Shown here one piece after another: positions 41,910 to 54,844 of a DNA stretch of 64,000 bases. How positions within the stretch are numbered: the stretch's first letter is position 1; each line of letters opens with the position of its first letter. Origin of the DNA: Brugia malayi (lineage: Eukaryota > Nematoda > Chromadorea > Rhabditida > Onchocercidae); assembly GCF_000002995.4 (NCBI RefSeq), contig NW_025062476.1:5569001-5633000 (forward strand), read 5' to 3'. The position numbers and the translations under genes were made by a program. Below the pieces are notes generated by a model. The model did not search any database and was not told the origin of the DNA. It worked only from the letters and a program-made list of their open reading frames with translations.

Positions 41910-44900
41910 TTAGGGAGCAGCGGTACGGTTACCTTTCTTATATTACATAATTATATAACAAAGCACAGTAAGTAGACAAATTATATACTATGATCATCAA
42001 GAGAGTAATAAATATCTTGATGAAAGCTTAAACAAATTTTATTACCTAATAAATCACTTTCGTCGGTTATCAAATTACCATTGATAAGTTCATCTATCTG
42101 ATCTAAAATTTCTTTTCCAAACGATGTCCAAGGGCCAATTTCAAACTCCATCTGCAATCTATACTTTTATTTCAAAGATATGCAAATCTTCCTCTATTGA
42201 TTCAGTTTGATAGTTCACTGAATAACAACATTGGTAGGTATTTAATTTCTTCATTAGCAACGTACATTCATTTTATGCAATGAAAATTTTACCGAATTTC
42301 ATACGATAACTTACATTTCTTAATTTAACTATAGCGCGGCCTTCTAGAACTACAACAAAACGAAATGCCGGTGTATTCATGCAATATATTGGTATTGTTT
42401 CACGTTGTTTTGCTGAATAACCTATTATTCGTGGTGAGTGTGACATATCAATCTAGAAGACATTGTAGTTCAACAGAACGCAACAATACTTTTTTTTTAC
42501 TAGATGTTAATTACATGGCTAGCATACAAAATCTTTACCTGTCTGATATTACTCTTGAGCAAATGAGACAAAACTTGTCGATCGACGTATTCATCACTGA
42601 AGATTACATGATGTTGTTGTAGAAAATGTATTGTCATCTGTTCCATATGCAATGATAATTTTTTGCCGTACTCTTCATTTGTTAAAAATTTAGTAAAACA
42701 TGGTTCCTAAAATTAAGATCTATTCAACAAACTTTTTCGTCTAAGTGGCATATGTCTCATTATTCATAATTTCTCACTTCTTTTGAAAAATGAAATTATT
42801 AATATTATATGCTAATTAGATATGCTAATTTTTCAATGTGATTTTAGTGATTTCTTGTATACCGAGAAAGATATTAAAGAACAAAAGTTTACTATTCACC
42901 TTAACACGTTTCCTTTTTGATCTATACATATTATCAGTAACCGAATCACTTTCATCAATGATCTCCGCTTGCAAAATTTCCTCTACAATATCTTCTAGCG
43001 TTACAATACCAAGTAGATTCTTTGTCTGTTGACTTATTTTTCGATCATACATGCTTTGTACACTCTCAACAATAGCCAAATGGTAATTACCCTAGAAGTT
43101 TTAATTAATTTAATTAATTCTAAGCTAAATTTTCAATGGACTTGATCTGAAAACAAAGCATAAACAATAAAAATTTTAGAAAAGTTTCAAATTGAAATAA
43201 ACTTGCTGCTTTGAATTCATCAAGCATGGAATGCAGCGGTTTGCTTGCTTCAACAAATCGCAATGGATAATGATGAAATTCGCAAATTGTTTTGACTGTG
43301 AGATTGTCACGTGGATCGATCAAAGCCAAATCCTTCACCATGAGAAGAGCTTTGATATTATTCCGATCGTCATCCTGAGCTTATTTAAAAATAGAATTGC
43401 TCTATCATTAAAGTGATAGAGAATTTACTAATGTTCACAATTGTAAGGATTTATCCAAATTCTAAGAGTGAGAAATTAGAATGAGCGAAAGTGAGTTGAA
43501 TGAAGCAAATGAAATATATAAAAAAGGAATAATGTATTAAGTAAAGTAAATGACTGAGACTCATTTTAATTTGTCTCTTTTATTGACTACCTTACCTAAT
43601 ATGATGAAGAAAAAATGATAAAGCCATATAAAGATGAATTGAAGCATTGAACTAGAAAGTAACGAAGTAGTAAAGATGAATTATAATTATGAAATGTAAA
43701 CGTGAGATAGTTAAGATTTCAAAAATAAACGGTTTCAATTAAAAATAATACATATGTATAAAATGCTCTTTCTTGCACATCGTGACAAACGAATTTTCTT
43801 CCATGAATCGTTAAAATATCTTAACTAACTGCATAGATTGGTATTCTGGAATAGCCATGTCTCAGAATTTCGAGAACTGTTGCTGTGCCCATGATTGTAT
43901 CTTCAGATAACATGAATACGTCCTGTTGCATAAATGTTTGATGAGATTTGAATTTAAAATATTTTCTGAGGGTTTTGTAAGTGTGAAACATTGCAGGATA
44001 AGCCTAGATTAAAATTGTGATGCTTGTTTCAAAATAAGTCTAGATCAGAGAGAAAGTTTGCATGTTAAGCAACATCTAAAGATGTTAAAGGATAAGTAAT
44101 TTCGGCTTTAATAATCAAGACAAATATTCAAATAAAAGACCTCAATTTTAGTAAGCACATCACCCACTGTTTTCTCGCTTATTTCCATAGCACCAACGGC
44201 TATTTTCAAATCAGCTGCTAACTCCTGATTCTCTTCGCATGCAGTCATTTTCATTAAATTTATCAGCCTTAATTATTTCATTCAATTAATGGTAATGTTA
44301 TAATAATTCATTTCAAGATAACAAATAATAAAAACTCTTTCTAAATTTAGTGATATGAAATAATATATGAATTTTTGCTTACTATTAGAGATAAAAATGA
44401 TAACTGCAAGGTATTTTAATGTGACGAAATTCAAAATAAATAATTGCATAAAAACAGATACTGGCTTAGATTTAGAAAAGTACCAAGCATTCTCTTCACA
44501 AGTAAAATTATTGGAAACATTACTTACTTGCATCGATCATATACCGGGGTATCTTCACCTAAGAAAACATCTAGAATTTTGCTAATCGGATAAGAGAAAG
44601 GAAATGTGAGAATCATAAATGTCCGCGTCAACCATATTGTGTATGCACCAACTGCTAGGCCTTTCCTAACAAGTTTATTTTATACTATTATCTTGATAAA
44701 AATTTAAATAAAACAACATTTAGGATCTTTCAAATGTTCTCATTCGTTTCTTCGGAAATCTTCTGATAATATTGGGCATTATGACAAATTGTAAACAATT
44801 TTTTTCAATCAAAATCTATAGCTTTAATGTTTATTTATAATCATTAGAAAATTTTTAAAAGAGATAATATTAAATTTTAATTTTTTTGATCCTTTTAATT

Positions 44901-47881
44901 ATTTTATATTAATTTTTGTTTTTGTCTTAATATTATTAAAATATATATTATTGGCTATTTATACTTGAACAATATCTGGATTATCTTACAAATATTATTG
45001 GCTATTTATACTTGAACAATATCTGGATTATCTTACAAACGACACATTTCTACAATATCTTTCATTTTCAACATCCACCCACTTCTTTTTGTATATAATA
45101 CTAAATATAAAATTGCATTCGTAAATTATGTTTAATGGCTCTATAATAACGCTTGATCCGCATTTACAGATTAATGTTAGGAATTCAAGAAGTTTGCAGC
45201 AATAGCTTTAATTTCATCAGTAGTTTTAATTCTTCATCAAAAGTTAGTGAATCCATTTGCCTCACTGCTCGATAATTGCTCCATAATTCATTATTCCACC
45301 AAATTTACAACAAGCTCACCAAATTAATACCACTTGCCATGAACTGTTTTGATTGCTTCGAAAAATATTTTCCGCATCAATCACTACCAAGTAATTACTA
45401 GTATCCGATTATTTCCTTAACTGCTCTTAAATCACAACAGCCTATACATGTTTTTTCTATTTTCTTTACTGCAAAAATTAGTGTATCTTGATTAAATCTA
45501 ATTTTAAAGGATAAATATTTTTACCGGTTTTCATAATTGATGCAATCCAGCAATTTCAAAAAAATAAGTTGATGAATTTTTTTTTACACATACATTTGTA
45601 TACATTTATCGTTCTAGTTGAATGAACTATGAAATTGTTTTTTATCAAAGAGCTAAATGTTGAAATTAGAATTTCAGGAGAATTATGTTTCAAACTGTAG
45701 CTATTTGTATCTCTTCCGTCTCCTATCTCATTAAGACTGTTTCAAATATTGATACCTCATATTTGAGGATAAAATAACAAATTAGGAATCTACTATATAT
45801 AAAACTAACTTAACACAGATACTTTGTGGAATGATTTCGCCAATGACAACAATTCCAACGGATGAAACAATAAATGCAATCATTCCACTTGTCATATCTT
45901 CGAATAATATTGAAATGGCTGCATTCACCACCACATTCATAATTAATATTGTACATAACAGATAGTTACCTGATTGTCGTACCGGCAGTATGATTTCTGC
46001 ATATTTCCGTTCCATTTTTGAGCCTCAATTAAAAGTGATATTTTCCTGAACTAGGAATAACTGGTCAGTAAATTACATGATATTACAATTACAATATTTC
46101 TTGGATTAAATAGACATCTCACCCAATAAGTTAACAAATTATTTAAAAAGATATCTTTTGCTTAGTTAAGATTTTTGAGAAAGATATTAATAACCTTTTA
46201 TATGTTTTATAATTAAACTACCTTAAGAAAAGACAATGCATCCAGTTTAATTCAATAATTTATAGCATCAACTTCAAGTTTGTGCAAAAAGTGACCAGGA
46301 ATTGAAAATGAAATTACTTATATTTTTCTTCTCCTAAGCGCTCCGGTTTGATAAATTTTTAATGAGAATATGCAATCACTAATGTTTTAAGAAAGTAGCA
46401 ATTTATATCAAAATAGAGGCACTTATTAACGCCTTAAAATAATTCCAATTTGATAAAAAAAAAATAATTCCCTAAACAAAGCTGAGTTGCAAATTACCAC
46501 ATTTTTGTATTAACATCAGTTCTTGAGGTGAAAGAGCCATAAGGCCCAGGTTAAGGCCTGAAAATAAAGCAGAGAGACAGAAGAGCATAAAAATAATACT
46601 GATTTGCAGGTATATAGGTAGATAATATATGCGAGCTGGTGCTTCCGTAACTATTGAATTACGCGATTCATCCATCTAAACTGTTGATAATTTTCAAAAA
46701 AATGAGCAAATTTGTTGAACATTAGAAGAGGAATCAGCAGAAATTAAACTATCTAAATAAAAATTGTATATTACTGTTACCAAGTTAATCTGACAGTTAA
46801 ACCAATTTATAGAAGAACATCCTAGCTTCTTCTATAAGCTGTAGAATAACTTCTTTATTTGTTTCACATATTGATGGTAAAGTAACAATATGAAAAAATG
46901 GACCAAATTTAAAATATCCGTACCATAATCATATCTTCTTCTTCTCTTGATTCCTTCCTGCTCATCCGTTCCTTATAGCAAATGTGATATGGTTCGTCTG
47001 ACCTAAAATTTAAAATTATTTTCAAACCATTCTGAAACTTTAGGAAAATTTTCAGACTATAATACATTATCATTAATCAGAAAATATATACAAAAACAGC
47101 ACAAAATTTTCATAATCATCGAATTAGAAGAAAATCGATTGAACATACTTAGCGAAATATGCAACAAAATCAAGTCGTTTGACAGTTTGAATGAGAAATT
47201 CAGGACGAGAAATGTTTACCACCGAATTAAAGCAATTGCCTGTTGTAAGTGATATGATACCGATTTTATCAAGATGATAACCGAACATTACAATACGTGC
47301 TCGTGAATCTGGATAAATTATTGTAGCACCTGATTCTCTAAAAAAATAAAAATCGACTTCACAACAAAATAATTACATCAGTCTGTTGTTATTTTGTTGA
47401 TATTTCCAATTAAAAATTCTCTCTAAAATTGTCGACACATTAGGAATTATTGAAACTTACGAATAGCTTATTAAACTATTTTTGCTTGGCATGCTGATAA
47501 CTCGTATGCCCGAAACATAGGGTCTTACTTCATATGTTACAAATTCAATTTCAATTTCCTGGAATAAAAGGATTGTTAGAACGAAAAAAAAAGCGAATAA
47601 AATAAAGAGGAAACAAGTGAAACAAAAAAAAAAAAAGAATTATTGATTAATGAAATTATTATGCTTAATGTAAACTGAAAGTGAGTCAGCATCTATTCAA
47701 ACAGAAAGCAATTCTTACAAACAAAAAAGAAAAAAACGACCTGATGTTTAGGGAGGGAATCGATATTTGATCCTTTTATACCAAGCTTGAGGAAAGCAAT
47801 TGAGATAATTGTGAATGCTATTATAATAGCAGCCATTTTCGAGCAAATGATTTGAATGGTAAAAATGAATTGTTTAATCAA
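41910..47881 (-). CDS. CNNM/cyclin-M family divalent metal (Mg2+) transporter
   Basis: Fifteen exons: 47741-47881, 47461-47558, 47149-47337, 46924-47002, 46498-46675, 45810-46023, 44528-44665, 44141-44267, 43830-43922, 43207-43374, 42900-43091, 42539-42706, 42315-42452, 42046-42151, 41910-41932; about 683 aa, all in phase. Order: hydrophobic leader ([15 protein letters not shown]), extracellular N-domain (to ~residue 170), DUF21 membrane domain ([38 protein letters not shown]), CBS pair ([52 protein letters not shown]), then a cyclic-nucleotide-binding-homology domain ([14 protein letters not shown]). This matches CNNM2/CNNM4 throughout. The family moves Mg2+ across plasma membranes, with Mg-ATP bound at the CBS pair. 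Intron 10 starts with GC (GCA|GCAAGT), the only solution that keeps frame. The last exon (ending NRTAAP) has a weak acceptor and is least sure. The start could also be the inner Met near 47836. Confidence 0.92.
44945..45038. repeat. 47-bp tandem duplication in intron 6 of the CNNM gene
   Basis: Two identical units beginning ATATTATTGGCTATTTATAC at 44945 and 44992. Confidence 0.95.
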
Positions 47882-50800
47882 ATCAATAATCTATCTGAAT
47901 TTTAAATAGTAATTCAGTGAATTTGGATAGTAGAAGTCAACAATAGGTTGTCAAGAATTATTGATTACAATTAAATTATCACTTTTTGGAAGAACTCTAA
48001 TAATTTATGTAGATAATAGATAAATAAGCGGCATAAACTCACATACATCAACAGAAATATTTTTAATGGTACTATTAATCATTTTAAAGTTTTTAGTTAA
48101 ATTAATGGCTGAGAAGGTGAACTAATGGTTAATAAATAATACTTCATTTCTGCCTAAATCAATAGCATACACTAGACTAGGAGTAAAATACTATTCCTGA
48201 TTTGCAGGTTTCCTAAAAATTATGAAAATTTATTTCTGTAATTTTGCTATTTTAAACAATCGCGGCTAGTGGGAAATGTGCTTTAAATTGCATCATTTTT
48301 TGATCTTTCTGTGCAGCGTTTATTAGAATGAAATAAAATGTCTACAAAAAACTAATATGTATCCAAACAGGCCAAATAAATTATTAATGATATACAAAAA
48401 AGTAAATGCCATAATTATAAATCAATGTGATAAATGATTGAAGAATCAAAATCATCTAACGAAAAATCGATTTTATTATCAGCAAAGTGAAACAAAAAAA
48501 GTGAATACTCTTGTATTCATTTTTTCTAACACCATTTAAAACATTAAACGAAAAATTTTGATGCTGAATTTAAGAATATAATTGATAAAAACATCCTACG
48601 TTCCATAATTTGCAGAAAAAAGTTCGAATGCAATCAAATATTAGTCAATGATGCTATGATGAACAAATATGAAATCATAATGTTGAACCATTTTCTTGTT
48701 CGGACTTAATTTATTGTCTTCCAATCGAACATTATCAGTTCAAATATAATGGCTATGAATTTATGGGTGGTAAAAAAATACTCCTTTATCTCTTCCGCAA
48801 AAAAACTCTTGAAATTTCACAAATTATAGCAACGCTTCCAAAATGATTTGAACTTAGAGACGCTATTGCTAAGGGTAATTGTTCAATTTATCAATTAAAA
48901 GTAAATATTTGTGCTGAAGAATAAATATCGATTAGTAGCGAGGAAGCGGAATGTCGTTTTATTTTACTCTGAATCAAATATTCCTTACTAATATTGTAGA
49001 AAACGGAAGTTTAGTTCATAAAATTAATACTTTTTCCGGAGAAACTTGAAATTTTTTAAAAATGAGAACCACAGATATTTGAAATGAAGGCAAAAATCAA
49101 ATGCACCGCCCACCTCCCAACGCTTACTGTCATCGGTGTTGTCATTTCGGAGTGTTGTTGGTATATAACAGGCTGCTGCTGTCATTTTCCATCTTATCGA
49201 CAAGAAGACGTTATGCACATCACATCGATATAAATTGCAAACCGATGGACCGTCTTATTTTTCATCCAAAAAAGAACCAGTTTTTAAATAGACCAATAAA
49301 TGAATGCGGAAAATGAATAATAATGAACTTTTCAAGCAAAAACTTTTTGATTTTTCAAAATTTCACAGAAATTTCATGAATCCTCTAACTTGAAATATTC
49401 AAGGATATAAAACCCTGGATGAAGCCAGAAAATAAGCGGAGTGCCGTCATTAAATGCAAACGAAAATTCGTGGTCAAGGAAGGAATTGCGATTCAAAAAT
49501 CAACTGTTATAAAGAAAATATACAACACTTTATGCATAATATCTCAAAACATTTACTTATCTATAACATTCCCTTCTATTAGATAAATTTTCATCCAACA
49601 AATCATTGCTAAAACAATGACTGACAATGCAATTTTTTTTTTGAATTTTTGACTGAATGATAACCATCAAATAGTTTGACAGTAAGAAGAGCATCAATAC
49701 TTGTGTAAACAATTTGCATATAACTTTGGAGACTGGTTAAGGATACATTATGAAAAAAGAAGTCAAATTTACAACTGATTGAGAAAACTTGGGAAAACCA
49801 TATCATTAGGAGAAAATATATTTAAATTTGAACAGATATAAGAATAAGAAAAACGATACTGATATGTATTGTCAAGCTATATGTGTATGTGAATTTCAAA
49901 CGGCATCACTACACGACTGATTAACATTGCGCCAAATTTTTCAATTTGATCAAATTATTATTCTTTAACTGATTACAACTTATTATTATTATTGCTCATC
50001 ATTTTTTTGTGGAATTAGTATAATTAATAATAATAAAGAAAGAAAAAGGTTAATAGGAACTCAATACTTCCTTCCATGAACTAAAGCCCTTATAGTTCCA
50101 CGTCAAATTTTAATTCTTTGTAACCATTAATTTCTGTCTATCAGAACAGGAATTAGTAGTTACAAACACGATAATTAATGCAGGTGATGACATTTCCAGA
50201 TTTTTGCCTGACAACTTGATTACAAATTATACTTTGATGGAGAATACTAATGTCTTGATTGTAATAGCTTATGGTCTATGGCTGCAGCGAAACGCTTCCG
50301 TAACACCATCTCTGAATAAACCGATTTCCCTGCAAATAATGCAAATTGAAAAAAATTACCGAAATAACATCATATTGAATGAACAGCATAACTATATATT
50401 ATGCAAGGAAAGTTATAGTGTATTGTAATTATTAATGCGACGTCAATTTCAGCCAATCTATGAATCGTTTTTTAAAAATATCAGGAATATTTGTTTGAAT
50501 ATGCGCTTATTTCTCTTATTAACAAGTGTTATCCAGAAACTGTCAAAAATATTTGCTAGAATTCCTTTATTAGGATTTTTCATTACAGAAATATTCTTCA
50601 ACAGTAAGCAATGATTTTTATGTTAATGACGCAACTATTCTGAGAGAGGCATATGAAAGAAACAGTGCTAATCATTTACTTAAACTTCTTTCTGTAATTC
50701 GAGCTGCCATACTACTATAACAAATTTATAGGAAAATTTAGGATAATCAAACTGAAAAAATCTTTTAAAAGTTATTTTGGAACAAAGTGTTAAATTTAAA

Positions 50801-51846
50801 AATTGTAGTTAAAAGAGAAAAGTCTTTTAGACAACAAGATATAGTAGATACTTGTAAGCTCCAGACTCAAACTGTCAGAAAAAATGAATATAATATATCA
50901 AAATAAATTTGTATTAAATCCATAACTCCGAAAATTGTCGTATTTAAATAATACTTAGATAAGTGTTTCATTTAGGAAATCCTTTACCCAATACTTATTC
51001 GCACTGTCTGTAATCTTATAGTTTGTAACAAAGAACACGTGCACTGCTTAATATGTTGAAAATTGTTACCAATTTTCTTGTCATTGTCTTCGAGCCCAAC
51101 AGTCAGATTCAGACTGTCAGCTCTCTATTCAACTAGAGAAAGCCTTTGTTTTAAACCAAATCTACTTGCAGTTTCTGAGAATTGTAGGAGTCTTGCAATA
51201 TGACATTCACTCTTATTGATATGTTAAAATCTAATGTTTACGGCACAAAGAGTAAGGATGATCTGATAGAAACAGCTCTTTAGCCACGACAATCATGCGC
51301 TTTGTTGTAAACCACTTCTACTCTACATATAGATTAAAGGAGATAGAAGGTAAGATGGTGGGCTACGATCGCTCCTCTTTGTTTGTTCGTTTTCTCTGCT
51401 CTTGCAGCTACTTTCTAAATTTTTCTAATGATGTTAAATAACTTCGATCCGATATTCTTTGTCCCATTAAATATTTAAAAAGGATTCCAACTGCAAAGTA
51501 ATTCCTATAAAATATTTGAATTAGAACCTATTTTCAACTCTGGACTATTCTAAAGTTAAAACTATGCGTCATTCGACACATAAGAAAAATGATATTCAAC
51601 GCCCCTTGAACAAGAGAACCATATCAGCTATCAGGGGGTTGAGGTGGGTTCTGGATGCAAGTATATTTCTCAATGCAGATAATGGTTGCAGATGGTGATT
51701 ACGGAGAAGTTTTTTGTTGAGAATTTACTGTAAAATATTGAATAAGTCGAACTTTTAAATAATTTTATGAAAAGCTTTCTTAAGAGTTGTTGCATGTGGA
51801 CTTAGCATAATGATTATTCGATTAGATAGTTGTAAACCATATATAA
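47882..51846. other. Intergenic region, about 4 kb
   Basis: AT-rich with no convincing exon. Candidate frames (49101-49316, 49024-49218, 50204-50428) lack splice context and family motifs. The promoter of the CNNM gene should be at the left end of this stretch. Confidence 0.45.
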
Positions 51847-53257
51847 TTACATATGTCGTAAAACGCGACATGTGAAGTTTAAATAAGTTATGTCAACACG
51901 AAGAATGAATTTAATAGATTGACCTTCAAGATGGAAAATAGCATAAACATCCTGCAGCTTTTTCTTAACATTCTGCAGAATATTCTGTACTTGTTTGACT
52001 CGATGTAAGATTCGACGGAGTCGTCGCGACTGCTTTCCATTTTTCAGATCTTTTTCCAGAACCTATAATTATCACAGTGTATTGTATATGACTTTAGAGT
52101 ACACTGTATCTCTTTTTATCAGCTTCCTAGTGATCAATCTTATCAATGACCTGTAAACGAAATCGCAGAGCTGGTAAACGAAGCCAATGTCGTAATGTGG
52201 TCCATTTATTGAAATCCTGCTGTATTCGGTATTTGTCCCAACGTGAACTGAGGATGGTCAGCTTCTTCCGGAACTGCTCTAATGATAACGAATTTTGATC
52301 CTCATTCAGAAACTGCAATTTAACGGAATTTTATTACTAATTTTATTCAAAAATGCTTTTATTCGAAAGCCTTATTTTTATGAAAACATTTAATCGACTA
52401 ATATAAATGACCAACTGGTCATTTTTACTTTACATGCTTGACTGTCTTTTTACCTTTTTGTATTGTCATTATAATATTACCCTAACAAACATTTAATTCA
52501 AAGTAATTCGTCTTGAAAGTGAACGCACAGATTAATAAAATATTCAAGAATAAAATTTAAATCACACCTCTTCAGTATCTCGCTTCAACGTGAAACCATC
52601 GATAGCGGTATTTTGCCACGATTCTGGTTGCATCATTGTCAAGGTATTCTTTACTTCCCGGACCACAGTTGCTTCGCACTAAAATTATTTTCTATTTTAT
52701 AAAACCTCAACAACTTCCTTTTTCCACTATTTGTCAAATTCTATTTAATTATTCAGTGTTTTTCTAACATTAAACATCACCTTATCTTCGTCTTCAATAA
52801 GCTTAGCCCGTTCAGTTACTATTTTTCGACCGCCACTTTGAAGTTTCCATTCTGCTGCACAAATGTAACAAGGCTGGAATTTCAGAAGAGTGTTTTTTAT
52901 TGCAAATTTGGTTCAATTTTTTAGAAAAATCACCTTATCATGAATGCAACTGAGCTCATCAAATTGAAGTGATTACTCGACGGATGAGAATAGCAATGTC
53001 AGAAAAAGTTCAATTCTTGTACTTGTAACAGAAATAATCTGTAGATTACATATACTTCTCATCTACTAAATTATAAACCTCACTTTTTCCACTTGCACTT
53101 TTCATGTTTTTCGGACATGGCAATTTAAGAATCGTTTTCAGAAAAAAACTCTTACCACGTCATCCATAAGTAATTCATGCTTTTTGCGCAATAGCACAGC
53201 ATCAACAGTTCTCGAAATCCACAAAATTACGGAAAGCAACAAATGCAACCGTATCAT
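51847..53257 (-). CDS. Secreted helical protein of unknown family
   Basis: Five exons, 53156-53257, 52781-52873, 52568-52678, 52151-52312 and 51847-52062, all starting and ending in phase 0 with GT-AG introns, give 227 aa. MIRLHLLLSVILWISRTVDA is a clear signal peptide. The mature part has three Cys near its front (PCYICAAEW and a Cys in CEATVVREV) and one near the end (NFTCRV, also an N-glycosylation site). The rest is strongly helical and basic: QFRKKLTILSSRWDKYRIQQ, WTTLRHWLRLPALRFRLQ, and RRLRRILHRVKQVQNIL with NVKKKLQDV. Length, secretion and several amphipathic helices recall helical cytokine- or saposin-like secreted proteins, but no motif proves either. Every exon being a multiple of three supports the model. 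Confidence 0.7.
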
Positions 53258-54844
53258 AGATTTCATTTATGAATTGAAGTGATCTGCAGAACATTTGTCT
53301 CACCTCTGATCTCTAACGAAAGAAATTAAGTACAAAAATAAATCTCTGAGAGTCAGTAAATCGTACAAAATCAATAAATGGAATTCTTTGAATATCTGCT
53401 ACAGGTGGAAAATAATTCGAGAATATAAAATGGATTTGCTAATAGATAGAAAACCAATTTCTACAGCAAACAACAAGAAGCCTTTGTTTAGATATCTTTG
53501 TTTAAATAATAATAATAATAAATTCAGTAATACTTAGTTGGAGGAAAAGCGTATCATTCCGAAATATTCATTGCATAATTAAATCATTTTCATTAATATC
53601 AGGTATTTAACCTATAATATTTAAAATACAGATTATAAGCCAAGCTGAAATCTAAAAATCATGATAATCATATGCATTGATTATTGGAAAAAAGCACATC
53701 ATTTCAATTTCAATCTGTGAACCGTTCAATCTAACTTGGAGGACGGTCTAGCCTACAGCAGTTAATATTTTATGAAAAGGCATCTTTTTGGTTCATTCAA
53801 AACTTCAGATTATATGTCTCAAAGTGTTGGACGTAGCACATTTATTCCCACATCGTTTAAGTTAATTAAATTATAAGATTGACAAGTTATAAATTCATAT
53901 GCAAAGACTAGAATGAGATAAAGTTTTTGATATCTTTCAGTCCATTTGCTTCTGATTTTTGCTAAATCTTTGTAAGTTACTGAAAATGACCGCTTATAGT
54001 GAACAGGTTTATACTCAATAACAAGTTAAACGGAAAAATCAGATGACGAGATAATCTACCGTATAATTTAGATTTCTGAACTATCATCGTATTCATTTCA
54101 ATCCTCAACAGTTTTCATTTTTCACTTAATCTCTTGGTAAAAGAATCAGTTACTGGAAAATTTGCATACTTCTTTTTCCCTGACATTTAATGGAATTGAA
54201 CGCAAATGCAAGCAGATTATAAGATAGTGACAGTTTACTTAAAGGAAAATGCACAAATATAATAGTGGAATTGATGAAGTGAAAGAATATAGTAGCAACT
54301 AAGAGAGTGGGGAATACAAAGTTTTGTGCCTAGACAACATTCTTATTCCCGGACTACATTGAACACGTCTGTTGTTCAAAAAAATACACCGCATTTTTGC
54401 ACTTCTACTTTTTTATACCCAACATTAGTCTATTAAAGTGCATCTTATTTTAAAGTACATCTTCCTTAATCTCTATCTGATAAACTGAAATGTGGAACCG
54501 ATATTCAAAACAAAACCTATTTTATTGATATTTCATACAACTGCAAAAATCATTTTGTGTATAACTGATAACTGATTATTGTGAAAATATATGAGCGCAA
54601 TAGACAATTCTAACAAAGCAATTTGTCAGTATCACTTGAATTGACTGAATTGAAAACTGACCATAAATACCACAGATAACAAATGATGAGTAGTGAAAGA
54701 GAATTCCTAATCTGAATATCTACATTTCTTAAAGACTAAAATGGCAGTCTTCAGCATATTTGCTTATTTCCTTATCTTTAATAGTGAAAATACATTGTAC
54801 CATTACAGCCTGTCATATTTAACTTTTGCTGAGTGATGAAGACA
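53258..54844. other. Intergenic region
   Basis: AT-rich; upstream of the secreted-protein gene and downstream of the BPNT1-type gene. No exon seen. Confidence 0.45.
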
